Source: Aplidium turbinatum (taxonomy: Eukaryota; Chordata; Ascidiacea; Aplousobranchia; Polyclinidae). Taken from it: a stretch of DNA of 64,000 nt. The notes under the pieces were generated by a model, which did not search any database, was not told the origin of the DNA, and worked only from the letters and a program-made list of their open reading frames with translations. The translations under genes and the position numbers were made by a program. Below are positions 50,640-62,506 of the stretch, piece by piece. The DNA lies in assembly GCA_918807975.1 (NCBI GenBank), contig OU964923.1:27075235-27139234 (forward strand). The letters run 5' to 3'. How positions within the stretch are numbered: the first letter of the stretch is position 1; each line of letters begins with the position of its first letter.

Positions 50640-51690
50640 TTTATCCCCCTACCAATGCAGAAAAGCATTTGTGAACATGTTATGACACAATCAGAAATAT
50701 TTTTGTTTTTGTGGATGGAACAAAAGATAACCAAGGTAAACCCCAATTATCCATATGTATCCGTTATGTGGATGACAAACTTTTACCGCAAGAAGATTTT
50801 ATCGGATTTTATGAAGCACCAGAAACCACTGGTAACTGCATTTCCAAAATTGTACTAGATGTGTTGACAAGATGTCAGCTACCTCTTTCATTTTTACGAG
50901 GCCAAACATGTGATAGGACAGCCAACATGCAAGATGCCATGAACGGTTGTCAAAGCCCACTCGCTGTTTTTCAACCATTAGCTTTGTAGAATGCAGGGAT
51001 ACCTAGACACTAACGGGATGCGAAACTCAAAATCCGTCCGTCCAACTGAAGGGCTAACCATGTTGCCTACAATGAATTGCACAATGCGGTGTTACTACAC
51101 GAGAAAATGTTTGTTTTGCACTGGCTGTTTTATTCGTCGTTTCACAAAAGTTGTATCTGTACATTATTGTCAATCTTATGTTGATGACAAAATTATTAAT
51201 ATTGTAAGTTATAACCAATTCATTAGGCTACATGTAGAATCCACAAAAGAAAAAAACGACCAATGGCTTATTGTTCATAAACTTGGCTACTAGGCTATGT
51301 ACACAAACAAAAATAATACCAATAAATATCACTGGACAATCAGATATCATAACTTCACACTGTAATCACAATCAGGCAATGACACAAATTCAAGTATTTG
51401 CAGTCTTGCGTGAACCACCACTCGTACGCTTGCGTACTGTTCAAGCCATCTTCGCGGGTTCCTCGCGCCTGGAAGCGTTCAAACGTTTTAGTTCATTTTT
51501 GGCAAAACAATTAAACGAAGTTTTTCCAATCAACACGAAATTGCAGTGGCCTTTTGAACAAGCCACATCAGCCTGCAAACCAAATGACGTCCCTGCTGCA
51601 TTTTTAACGGCTCGAATAAAAGCAGAGCGTGAGTTTGGTAGGGTGAGCATTTTCTTTTTAGTAGAAGGATTGCTGAGTACGACATCGTAA
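50640..51690 (+). pseudogene. hAT (DUF4371 type) transposase fragments
   Basis: 50711-50989 reads ICIRYVDDKLLPQEDFIGFY, then LPLSFLRGQTCDRTANMQDA, a clear DUF4371-hAT core. Sequence to about 51150 continues the same gene with stops. 51271-51690 (EAFKRFSSFLAKQLNEVF, then SACKPNDVPAAF) resembles 56733-56924 in reverse. No complete reading frame remains. Confidence 0.7.
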
Positions 51691-52639
51691 TACTGAACAG
51701 CCATTGTCGTTACAGCAAAGCACAACTCTGTTGGCACTGAAGAATGTACATCAATCCCAAACTGTCATGCAAATACTGAGCAAGTTCGGGCACTGCTGTC
51801 ATCGTTTGAATGTATGCCAAGAATGTTTGGTTGATCTTCTCCTTCTTTAGGAAATTTCCTTGGCATGCACATGTCATCCTTTTTTGCTACACCTTCAAAA
51901 CACACAATGCAGTGAGTTAAGTGAGCATTTCACAAACAAAAAGGAAAAAATGTCATCAATAACATTGCTTTAATATGTAACCATTTATAAGAGAGTGCGA
52001 CGCCTGGAAAGTAACATGTCGAACCGCTATCAGTAGCAAGTCCCGAATTTGGCTATTAATGTGTTGGAATAGTTGCTGGTGATAGTGATTCAACCACTTG
52101 CTCATGATCTAATTTGATTGAAAAAAAAAACAGAAAATTTTCACAAGTAATGTTGTGGACAGGAAGCATAATAAACTTTAGAACAGCTTTAGGGTCGTAT
52201 GCACCAATAAGATTGATCCAAATATGCTGGTTCACTGTTTTTAACTTCTTCCACTGACTTCTGTAAACTTCGCAGAAAAGCTGTTGTTGTTGGTTGTACG
52301 AAGTCTGCTTTATATATATGTAAAATTTGCGATATCAGTATAGTGACATGACATACCCTTAAATGGTGATTTAACGGACATGATTTTCCAAATGTTCTAT
52401 ATGAATTTCACAAATCTTGATGTTTCCAGGAACCCAGCATTGCTTTCAGCATACAACTCCAAGGCATGCGCACTGCGCAGTTGATTCACAGAACACACCT
52501 GAAAATAGCAAAGGCCATCGTTGGCTTGCGGCTGGCAAAAATAGTCTTATTCAGTATTTTTTATTGTATGACTTTAATTTCGTACACAGTTTCCAGTAAT
52601 AGTGCTAACCTAAGTTACTAGCATATTATTACTTCCTTT
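51691..52639. other. No recognisable gene
   Basis: AT-rich; may hold further decayed hAT sequence, but no motif could be named. Confidence 0.35.
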
Positions 52640-53399
52640 TAAAACAATCTTCTTCTTCATCGTGTGTCACACGGCCGCAGTAGCGTAGCCAGGAATTTTG
52701 AAAGGGGGGGGTTTTGACCACCCAGCGGCGGGGGGTCTGGGGGGCCTCCCCCAGAAAATTTTGAAAAATTACTTTGAATTTGGTGCATTCTGAGAGCATT
52801 TTCAACAAAAATGTGGGTACGAATATTCCTGTAAAATGGTGCTGTCCGGTAGCATAGCAAAAGGATAAGATCAAGTTTTCTTCGGCATTTTTCGGAAATA
52901 AAGCTTAGTCTCTGTGTTTTCTTGTTGCTAATTCCTGGCTGAGATGTTTGGTATTGGCAAAACTCGCTCTTTTAATGCAATTTTGTTTAAAATTAGGCAA
53001 TTTCTTTTTAGACTGAAAGCATTATTCTCAATATCGTGACGTCATACGCGTGCCAAAGGGGGGGTTGTAACCCCCAAAACCCCCCCCTTGGCTACGCCAC
53101 TGCACGGCCGTAGCCCAGAGCATCACGCAGGCTCTTGCTCTATCGTTGAACTCGGCCAAATCCTGTGCAGAGCACCTTGCTTTTAGGTCAGGGCATTCGA
53201 GTAGATGTTGCATCGTTTGCTCCTGTCCGCATTTGCAACTTGTGCTCCCCATGGAATACCCCCAGTGTCTCATCAAGGTTTTACACCTGCCAATATCAGT
53301 TCTTAAGCGGTTGAGGCATCGCCAATACTTCCACGGTTCACGTTTTCCCGGAGGAAGGCTCTCCATGGGTGTGAGCTCCATATTGGCCAATGAAAACAA
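52640..53399 (-). mobile_element. LINE 3' fragment interrupted by a hAT MITE
   Basis: The minus strand encodes WKYWRCLNRLRTDIGRCKTL and CKCGQEQTMQHLLECPDL, then the CACACGATGAAGAAGAAG 3' end on the far side of the MITE at 52678-53102. It is nearly identical to 3156-3328 where they overlap. Confidence 0.85.
52678..53102. mobile_element. hAT-type MITE with perfect 8-bp target duplication
   Basis: Ends CAGTAGCGTAGCCA and TGGCTACGCCACTG; CACGGCCG at 52670-52677 and 53103-53110. The inner ends are G-rich and C-rich (GGGGGGTTTTGACC, AACCCCCAAAACC). The 425-bp body is non-coding. Confidence 0.92.
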
Positions 53400-53430
53400 T
53401 GAAAACTATGAAAACAATGAAAACTATCAA
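53385..53430 (+). repeat. Short AATGAAAAC tandem repeat
   Basis: About four units of ATGAAAACAATGAAAACT, immediately next to the LINE's truncated end. Confidence 0.7.
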
Positions 53431-54100
53431 TACTACAAAAAAGTGCTCAATGCTAAATTTTAAAATGTTGTTGTGCTCAATGCTCATATCATCCGGACAA
53501 AACCTTTCTGCATACAAGACAGAAACTACACCAGTTGAGCACTATTTATGTGTATGCATTACAAGGCAGTGAATTCTATACTCAATTCACAGATGGGTCT
53601 CTGTGTCATTAATACCATATTTTACAACTTTACTTACGGTACTTAAAGCATGTTGCCAGGTGATGTACGTGCTATGCTGCTGGGATTTAGCTATGCTTTC
53701 CTCAGTGCAAATGCAGCTTTCAGAGGCTTGTGTTCCTCAAGAGCATACAAGCGTTTTATATGCTCAAAACGAGCAGTGCATTTTTCACCAAGGACGTGTC
53801 TATGATCTTCACTAACAGGAGGAAAGTGCATTCTCTTTCTATTCAGAAAATTATTGAAAATATTTTTAAAATTGTGTGTGAAGTCAAATAATAGGTACAA
53901 ATGCTTTTCTTTCCTTGTAGGATGCACAATGCAACTTGACAATTTGTTGTTCCCGCACATATCCATGAACATTTTTCTAAATAAAAGAGTATGTACATGT
54001 ACATTGTTAGTTAATTTGAACTATGTGAAGCAAGGCATTACCACCAATAAAATTACACCTTTTGTCCAATAAATTCGTATATACATTCAAACTGCATAAA
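53431..54100. other. No recognisable gene
   Basis: No coding or repeat structure was recognised. Confidence 0.35.
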
Positions 54101-54104
54101 AGTA

Positions 54105-54190
54105 CACCCAACTTACACGGGTTGACGTCTTTTAGGTGCAGACAGTTAGGCGCCGGTCAAATAGGCGCGCACATGCACAAACTATTACCC
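54105..54190 (+). repeat. Partial arm of the TTAGGCGC foldback family
   Basis: GTCTTTTAGGTGCAGACAGT and GGCGCCGGTCAAATAG match the arms at 54975-55060. Confidence 0.7.
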
Positions 54191-54962
54191 TTTAACGGCA
54201 CTGGGAACTGCCCTGGGTCTAGTGACAAATTAAAGCATGTCAAAAATATCATTACCCAGCTCCCATCACAACCAATTCATGCAGACATAAATACCTGTTA
54301 CAAACATGATTGTCAATGGAGACAGCAACAACAAAGAAGATTTCATCTAGTGCATTCATCACTTTTTTCAAATCATTAAACGAGTCTTGAATTGTAAATT
54401 GTTCGGTTAGTTGTTAAACCATTTTCCCTTTTCAGTCTTGCAGACGCTGTAGATGTAGAAGTGGATCTTTTAGGTGGCTGTTGCTTTGTCAGATAACCAG
54501 TAAATATTCTTGGTACAGCTGACGGCTTTAGGCGAAGCTTTTTCAGTTGCAACAATTCTCTTTTTGCAACTCTTCTTTCCCGGACATCGGTAGTAAGTTA
54601 CTTGTTATAAAGTCTGAATCATAAAAATGTTTTGCACAAACTCTACTGGAGGAAGTGACTGCATATTGTTCTCTAGGAATAGCTTTAATCCAAGCTTGAA
54701 TTGCATCTTAAATGCGAGGAAATCGAAAAAGTGACACTTTTGGTCTATTACTTTGAGATAAACGATAACCAGTATTACAATTAGGAACGCAACAGGTAAA
54801 CCCCATATTGCTAAACAATTTGAATGACGTATAGGCCTAACATTCAAGCACAAGTACTTAGTTTCAGGTATATGCACAATGAGATATGAAAAAGACTTGG
54901 TAGCATTATATCATACATTGGCACGAGTAGAAATGATGTGTAATTGTGTATTGTTAGCCTAC

Positions 54963-56005
54963 CTACCAGTGTTGGGTCCACGTCTTTTAGGCGCAGACAG
55001 TTAGGCGCAGACAGTTAGGCGCCGGTCAAGTAGACGCACACACTGTGGCGTCTGTATATTTAGGTGCGGAGCACAGTGGCGCCCGTTCATTTAGGTGCTA
55101 TTCTTAGTAAAGTCTGCAGATTGTATCAGCTTGGCAGGTAGGGCAATGCTTTTCACACAAAATGTTATATTGAACAGAAAAATATCTTGTTTTGTTAATG
55201 CGCGTGTGGATATGAGGTGCGAGACAACGCTCTACTACTCTTGATTTTAGCTCATCTCCACAGGACATTTGCTATTCATCCTGAACACAGGTTGCAGCCA
55301 GACGGACCTTTACTTAATCTGTTATCTTTCACAATTACTTCTACTCGGATGGATTGGTCGTGTTGCGACTACGTACGGTATGAGACAACGCTCTACTCTA
55401 CTACATGAATACACTTCTAATCTATAGGGCATGTGAACCCTGGTTACAAGTTGCAAGCATAATGGTGCGACTTTGCTCGTTATTCAACCTAGTCAGGGTT
55501 CTGATAGAAAACTAAGTTACTCTTCACTCAAGCCTACCACCCGCTTGAATATAGGCTACGGTACCGGTATATTTTTTACTGATGTTTAGTGTAGTTATTA
55601 TTTGACTTAACTAAAAGTGAACTCAGTAATGTTTGGAAACTTGAATAATTTATTGATAAAACTTTCGCCGACGCAAACCTGGACTAACAACAAATAAATG
55701 CCAAACACGCGCATTAAAATACAATATATTTTTCTGTTCAATATATATAACATTTTGTGGGAAAAGCATTGCCGGCATAAGCAGCTTCACTCACGGAAGC
55801 CATGACATATTTTTTAGTTCAATATAACATTTTGTGTGAAAAGCATTGCCCTACCTGATATTATACAATCTGCAAACTTTACTAGGAATAGCACCTAAAT
55901 AAACAGGCGCCACAGTGCTTCGCACCTAAATATCCAGACGCCACAGTGTGCGCGTCTATTTGACCGGCGCCTAACTGTTTGCGCCTAAAAGACTTGCTCC
56001 CCCAG
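54963..56005. mobile_element. 1.04-kb foldback element with TTAGGCGC subrepeats
   Basis: Arms of about 220-310 bases (54975-55195 and 55690-56000) are inverted and contain several TTAGGCGC or TTAGGTGC units. The right arm has an internal duplication of GGCAATGCTTTTCACACAAA. TGTTAGCCTAC flanks both sides (54952-54962, 56006-56016), but that word is common in this DNA, so the 11-bp duplication is tentative. A MULE-like family would fit. Confidence 0.65.
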
Positions 56006-56131
56006 TGTTAGCCTACTAATCTCATTGGTCATTCGCTGCTTCCAGCTGATTAGTACTAAACTCAAGTATGTTTTTATTATGAATAAACTTGGACCGTCAG
56101 TTTATAATGAAATTAACTATTTCAAGATCAA

Positions 56132-56222
56132 GCGGCGCTGGTTCGACTCTCGGGGTGTGCGCTTGAGCAACGCACGTTAAGGATTGCTCTCCATTCAGCG
56201 GCATCTAATGGATGGAATAGAA
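56132..56222 (+). repeat. SINE family 2, head fragment
   Basis: GCTGGTTCGACTCTCGGGGT and the following 60 bases match 47814-47895. Confidence 0.7.
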
Positions 56223-56241
56223 ATTTGGGTCGATCAAGTAT

Positions 56242-56433
56242 GTGTGCGATGTTCGAAACAAGTTAATGGGACTTAAACTTATTGTCAAAGAGTTGTATGC
56301 CAGTGTGGAAAAACTTGTAAGATTGCTATTGGCCAATGGACATTTTTCTGCAGAAGCTGAAAGATCGTTTAGCTCGCTACGCCGCTTAAAAACATGGCTC
56401 CGAAGCACAATGACTGCTTTAAGACTCAATTGA
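56242..56433 (+). pseudogene. hAT dimerisation-domain fragment
   Basis: The frame ends AERSFSSLRRLKTWLRSTMT then ALRLN and TGA, the typical C-terminus of DUF4371-type hATs. The rest of the gene is missing. Confidence 0.65.
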
Positions 56434-57090
56434 CAAAAGTATTAATATTTAATAAGTTTTTTGCCTATTACACAAAAAAGTTACATGAAGAACGGACAAA
56501 ATAAGAAAATCAACGGCTATTGCCGAATTGCGCATTAACTTGGCTAGCATGTACGCAAAACAAACAAAATGCACATCAATATCATTGGACAATCAGACAT
56601 TTTAACTACAAACTACAACCACAATCAAGTGATGACATAAAGTCAAATATTCGCAGTTTTGCGTGAATCACCACTCGTGAAGCTTGCAAATTGTTCGAGC
56701 CATCTTTTCGGGTTCCTCGAGCCTGGGAGCGTTTATTCTATGAAAATGTTCACCTTACCAAACCCACGCTCTGCTTTTGTTCGAGCAGAGACGTCATTCG
56801 GCTTGCAGGCTGATGAAGCTTGTCCCATGGGCCAGTATAACTTTGAATTGATTGTTAAAACTTTGTTTAAATGTTTCGCCAAAAATAAACTGAAACGTTT
56901 GAACGCTCCCATGCAGGCGCCCAATGATATTGATGTGCATTATTTTTGTTTTGCGTACCTGCTAGCCAAGTTATTGCACAATACGGCAATATGCTAGTCG
57001 TTGTTTTTCTTATTTTGTCTGTTCTTCATGTAACTTTATTAATAATAGGCAATAAACTTATGACATATTAATAGTTTTGTAAAAAAAAAC
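56434..57090. mobile_element. Non-autonomous element with long inverted ends
   Basis: 56440-56605 is the inverse of 56925-57085 (shared GTTACATGAAGAAC, AATAAGAAAA and CTTGGCTAGCA). The interior is related to 51350-51690, partly in reverse. It abuts the hAT coding end, so it is probably derived from that hAT. Confidence 0.55.
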
Positions 57091-57099
57091 ATAACAAAT

Positions 57100-58570
57100 A
57101 CTACTTTAATGAAACGATCAAGTGGAAATCGCCAGTGCAAAGAGCAAACATTCTCATGCAGTAGGGGAGATGTGTCACCAACGGGTCATTTTTCACATAT
57201 TTGTTATTTTTTGTCCATACAAAGGTTATGCGTCCTTCTTTTTTGGCATAACAGTAGGTCACATACCCTGGTATATTCAGCCAAAAAAGTTTTTTAATTT
57301 TCCAACTACTAACTGCCGAAAAATAACTTTTAAATGATAATAAAAAGTGCCCCGTTGGTCAAACCCCTATACGACCAACGGGCCACTGCTATTCGACCAA
57401 CGGGTCACTTCTACTTGGCAAAAAGCTGATGCACTGGTGCTTATTTTGGACTATTTAATACACGAACAACATACAAACAACACAACAACATAAGCAACAA
57501 GCACTATAAATATGCTTTTATTATGAAATTTCATTTCATATTTTCATATTCAATTCAATTTCATAATATGAGATTCAAGTGTTTTTGGTGTTTACTATAC
57601 TCTTTTTAAATCTCATATTTTTCTAAAGTTGCAGAAAACTTTAAGATACCAGACAGGTGTTTTGTAGATGCCACGGTTGTTGGTGCAGTAGTTTTCTCAC
57701 TATCCATTGATTCATTCTTTAACATAACGAGCCAACGTTGTTCGTGGTAGCCTATTTCATATAGGTCGCCGAGTTTCGAACAAAAATATTTTGTTTCAAA
57801 ACATCTTCGACAGCTTTGTTGAGATTTTCAGAACTAAACAACCCTGTTTTATTGCTAGTTGTTTTAATTTCTGACATCTTTAGTCTGAATACATAAAGGA
57901 AGACATTGTTTAACAATTAGCTAGTGACCCACTGGTCAGACAGGTGGGTGGTCCGTTGGTCAGATACACGATAGTTCTTGGATTTTATGGCCTAGTTTAA
58001 TGATGGATAAAATTTAAACATTTATCTCATTGCAATTTCATTAATCAATGAATAAGCAATCAGCAAACAAAAAATAGTCTTGAAAAAATAAATCGATAAG
58101 TGAAAAAAATTGCAGAAGAAAAATGTTCAAAATTTACTTTCTACCTTGTAAAACATACTTTCCTTCATAACAATATGAAAAAAAATCACAGGTCCCCGCA
58201 AGGAAGATTTCTAAAACCAAAAAGGTTAATCTCGATACCACAATAACATTTTTCGTGCTTCTAACTTTTATTTTAAGAAATAGAAGGGTGGTCCATTGGT
58301 CGTACCCTGTCCGTTGGTGGAACATCTCCCCTAACACGGCATTGTTCAATACATTGTAGACAGCATGATTAGCCCTTCAGTTGGACGGGCAGATTTGGAG
58401 TTTTGCATCCCGTATAGTGTCAAGATATCCCTGACTAAGTGCAGATGAAATCTGCAAAGAATTTGTTTTTAACAATGCACTAAGATTTAAAGTCTTTGGG
58501 GACTTCTGACTGTTCTGCTTACAATACAAGCAGAGTGCACACAGTGTTTTGTTTGAGTTGATGTGTTCGT
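57100..58570 (-). pseudogene. hAT (DUF4371 type) fragment split by a MITE
   Basis: Flanks of the MITE at 57164-58331 read in reverse as one continuous copy of 50985-51150 (CCAACTGAAGGGCTAA; CTTTGCACTGGCGA). Two copies of the family therefore lie about 7 kb apart in opposite directions. Confidence 0.65.
57164..58331. mobile_element. TA-flanked MITE with CCAACGGG subterminal repeats
   Basis: Ends GGGGAGATGTGTCACC and the inverted GGTGGAACATCTCCCC are flanked by TA on both sides, as in Tc1/mariner or pogo insertions. GACCAACGGG or CCGTTGGTC occurs at least seven times, near 57175, 57350-57410, 57950 and 58290-58315. No coding sequence in 1168 bases. Confidence 0.82.
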
Positions 58571-58599
58571 TTATAACGTTATTTCTTTGTAGTTTTTGT

Positions 58600-58812
58600 G
58601 AGATTTCGGCACAAGGTAGCTTATTACCTGGGTGTTATGGCATTTTTTGTTTAGTATTATTTCTTACACGGCGCAGATGGTAGGCCTTCCTATAGCATGG
58701 TATAGATGGTAGGCCATAGTATCGATCAAGATGTCTCTCTATTTTCAGTTGTTGTAAAAGTTAATGCATTTTAGTTTTATTTTATTTTTTCTGAGTTGAA
58801 TGTAGGTTAGAC
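58600..58812. other. No recognisable gene
   Basis: Short unassigned stretch. Confidence 0.35.
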
Positions 58813-59165
58813 CAGGGCTACTCAACTGGCGGACCGCGGTCCGAATCCGGACCTTCTGGGTGTTGATGGTGGACCTTGAGCTTTTGGAAGAATAACCTCA
58901 TTGCCACGTTTCAGAGCTTCTTTAAACAAATTTCTACTCGGAGGAAGCAATTTTTACTGTGATTATCCTAGTTGCTGGAGGGCTTCGACTCCCAGACTCC
59001 CAACACTTTCTCAGAAATTCAATTCGAGTTAAATTTACCTAAAAAGTGGTTTGGTACAGATAATTGAACTTTCGTGGTTGCGTGTGAAATAACTTATTCA
59101 TCGGACCGCTAAAAATTTTCAACTTGTCAAACTGGACCTTTGTTAAGATTAGTTGAGCAACCTTG
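58813..59165. mobile_element. hAT-type MITE
   Basis: CAGGGCTACTCAACTGGCGG at the left and the inverted GTTGAGCAACCTTG at the right, with GGACCG tracts inside both ends. The target duplication is decayed. Confidence 0.68.
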
Positions 59166-59181
59166 GCCTAGAGCCCTAGAC

Positions 59182-60339
59182 CAATGGTTCTCGAACCTGT
59201 GGTCCGCCGACATTTGCCTAGTGGTCCGCGAGCAAAGTCTGAAATCGTTGTTTTTTAACACTTTGCATAAAAGTTGTTAATTTCATCATATCAAGTCTTA
59301 TCCACTAAACTGTCGATTTTTTTGCTTCATTATGTTCGAATAAGGATCTTGATCATGAACAGCTACTGATGCATAGGCTATACTCAAGTTTGTTAGTTAT
59401 CAAGGGGAAAAGTGCCAAACTGTTTGAGTTACGTGATGCTGTGAGAGAGTTTCTTCAAGAAAAAAATCCAAGCTTGTTGCTCATTTCAACGATAGCTTCT
59501 GGGTTGGTGTTCTGGCTTACTTGGCTGAAATTTTTGAACAACTGAATAAACTTAATTCATCGCTGCAAGGAAAGCAGACAAATTTGATTACCCTCAGTAA
59601 TAAAGTGTCTACTTTTACGAAAAAACTTGATGTTTGGAAGACAAGATTATTGCAGGGTAACTGACATGTTTGATCAATTGCACGAATTCACTGAGAAACC
59701 AGAAAATGCTAAAATCAATAAACAACTGTTAATGAATTTTATTTCTGACCATACTCAATCACTGCAGGATCAATTTAATTTCTACTTTGGGGATTTAAAC
59801 GTTTAAAGTTTTTCGTGGGTTTCCAGTCCGTTTCTTGCACACACTGATTCATTAAAATTACCAACATCGGAATTAAACCAATTCATTGAACTGACCAGTG
59901 ACACTACCGTACTTTGAATATGTTGCATCCGAGAGTGAGCTTGGTGAAATTTTGAATACAAGCTTCACATGAGAATCCACAACTGTCTCAGAAAGCTTTG
60001 AAAATAATTTTACCTTTAGCAACATCTTTTCTTTGTCAACTTTCTGCACTGCACTGGGTACAATAAAGACAAAGTATCGCTCCCGACTTGAAGCCCAATA
60101 TGAACTCCGATTGAATCTTTCAAGTATTACACCTCGTTTGGATATGCTGTGCTCAAATGTGCAAGCTCAAGGCTCGCACTAAATGCACCATTCTTTGTAA
60201 TACTAACTACTGTTTATGACTTAGCAAGCAATAAGTGACATTTGATTGTTACAAGGGGAGGAGGAAGGGAAATAGTGGTCCTTGACTGAGACACAATTTT
60301 TTAAGTGGTCCTTGAATCTCAAAAGGTTGAGAACCTCTA
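59182..60339 (+). mobile_element. hAT element related to ZBED5/SCAND3-type transposases, decayed
   Basis: Ends CAATGGTTCTCGAACC and GGTTGAGAACCTCT; flanks CCCTAGAC (59174-59181) and GCCTAGAC (60340-60347) match at seven of eight bases. Inside, FELRDAVREFLQEK, MFDQLHEFTEKPEN and YELRLNLSSITPRLDMLCSN follow the order of ZBED5-like hATs, with many frameshifts and stops. The catalytic N-terminal half is missing. Confidence 0.8.
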
Positions 60340-60894
60340 GCCTAGACCCTATAGATGCTGAAACTTGTCTTTTCACTGTAGATGTTATGGCACAGGTTAT
60401 CGTGTTGTATTTATGTAATTGTAAATTAAGTTATAGATTAAAGCTTTGACCTTAACGCTTTTGACCTTTTAAATCTAACCTTTTAGCGTCTGAAGTGCAA
60501 ATTTGGAGGACGAGCCAAGGAGAATACAGAGAGGGATTTTTGCGTAAGTCCCCTCTTCCAATCAAAATTGTATCAAACCTTCAAAAAATGTGGCAAGTGT
60601 TAAAAAGCTATTGCTCGCGATTACAGATTCGTTGAAATAATTTTTCGATTTTAAATTGTGCTGAAAAGCAAAAATTTTGCGCCTTTGGCGCGAAACATGC
60701 CGCCTAAGACGCTGTATAAAAAACTGAAGCTTTCAGTCATGCGAAGGGGGTCTGGGGGCGACCTCCCAGAAGTATATGTGATAATTCAATAAGCCCCTTG
60801 TCAATGTCAAAACATCGTTCCCGCCCAGGCTTAAATTACCCCCACTCTCAAGAAGTGTTCGGAGCTCCTGTAACATGGGTTGTCAGAAATTTTT
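60340..60894. other. No recognisable gene
   Basis: A G-rich piece near 60745 (GGGGGTCTGGGGGCGACC) resembles element termini elsewhere but no partner was found. Confidence 0.35.
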
Positions 60895-61808
60895 TCGTCG
60901 GCTGTATTTTGGACATTCCCTGGTCTAGATCAAGGGGCTCTGCCATTCACCACCCCTGGAAGAATGGGAGTGACCTGAAATAGACATCAAGGCAAGTATG
61001 GAGAAGTCATTGTAGCCCATTGTTTGCTTCATTTCATTTAACTAGTAGGCTATAGATCAAGGTAGTTTTATTTACATCAGGTCTCTAAGACGTGCATTAT
61101 TTGCTCCAATAAATGTGTTCTGAAGACCTTTTTCTGCTGTCTACAACGTTAAAATAACGACGTTTTACTGTATTAACTCCTAAGGTATGCTCACTGAAGA
61201 CAATAGAATTTGCGGAAAATGAACATTTCCTGAGCTGAAGCGAGCACATTTATTCATGATATCCACACAGGTTTATCCGATGATTTGCATGAAATGCTCT
61301 GATTAGCAGGAATAAGGAAAGCTATCGTAGCCTAATTTTAGCCTAAGCATGAAATTGTTTCTGAAATACTTTCAATCACAGTTGTAATTGTAGTTTATTG
61401 GAGTTAACTTCAAGATTTTACCATTGTTCTTATGTAGCTCTCCAGGTGTGTTTTCGTGTAATGTAGCTTTCAATGCGCTTTGGTTACTCAAAAAAAAATT
61501 GAACTGAGCAAATATGGAACAACGTGATAGAATAGGCTTATTGGTAGGCTAAATTATATAGAGGCCAGAGGCTTAAAGTTGAAAACTAACCTCATGTTAC
61601 GAAAATTTTTGAAAAACAAACAGTTTTTAACTTTATATTATCAATATCCTACCACAAATCGAATATAACTTTTGCTAAAATGAGTCAAGTTTCTGCTTTT
61701 GGGACTCTGTATAATTCGCTTATTCGAATTACTTTTACCAGAAATTTTCAATATCTTTCATGATTGTTGTAGACTTATAGTATTCAAGTAACTGGTTTTA
61801 AGATAGCG

Positions 61809-61872
61809 ATGACAGTAACCAAGCTACCATGGCTCTTGATATTTATATGTATATTACATTCGGGGATTGGAG
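61809..61872 (+). CDS. Signal-peptide exon, copy B (probable start of a second WxxW gene)
   Basis: ATG, 21 codons and one base, ending GGAG|GTAAGT (phase 1). MTVTKLPWLLIFICILHSG is a strong signal peptide. The phase allows direct splicing to the WxxW exon at 62507. The donor is better than in copy A. Confidence 0.6.
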
Positions 61873-62178
61873 GTAAGTGAATAGCCCCAGACAGAGATGT
61901 GATTAGATAGGTTGTATGCATGCTATCGCTAGCAAGATGAGAAACAAAAATAAATCTAAAAAAATGCTACACTCTTGTGAAAAAAGCAACTGCCACAAGG
62001 TTGCGCGAGTAATAATATGCATTTTTTGTAAACGCAATTTGTGAGATGCATTTGTAAGTTATGCAATTAATTTCAAAGTAGCTTACAGGCCAATTAATGT
62101 AAAATTGTTTTTGAAGTAAAAGTTAAAGTTATTTGACTAATTTGGTGCATTAACCTAACTTTCCATAAATAATTTCAG

Positions 62179-62251
62179 TAGACTGCATTATTGATATGAC
62201 AATCCCAACTTTTGACAATGACTCAACCAACCGACTGTTTATTTTTTAAAG
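62179..62251 (+). other. Exon-like segment ending in a stop
   Basis: It follows the acceptor AAATAATTTCAG. In the phase set by the exon at 61809 it reads VDCIIDMTIPTFDNDSTNRL then FIF and TAA. If spliced on, the product would be a secreted peptide of about 45 residues; otherwise it is skipped or is a degraded exon. Confidence 0.35.
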
Positions 62252-62506
62252 AGTAACGAAAAATATTTTAATTTCCTTGCGCATTTCCAAATAAATTTAC
62301 AATTTTTTTTAGATATTGTAATTACACAATTACAGGCCCGTTGGCTACTATATTATTCAATGTTTTTAAATCATTTTTATATATCGTCCATAGAAAATGA
62401 TCTTATCGATTTCTTTATTTAAAGCTATCTAAATAAGTAGGCTATCTAAGTAGCTGCAAATCTAGGTAATAATCAATATCTTAACCACCGAACGTTTCAG
62501 CTTCAG

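Larger units (their letters stand above)
60895..62255 (+). repeat. Segmental duplication, copy B (partner 1905-3400)
   Basis: Collinear with copy A; lacks the LINE fragment at 3156-3328 and therefore shows the pre-insertion state. Confidence 0.85.

Noticed and set aside
51441-51737. Minus-strand open frame across the hAT remnant
   Set aside because: It is a shadow of the plus-strand remnant, part of which recurs reversed at 56733-56924; orientation alone cannot make it a gene.
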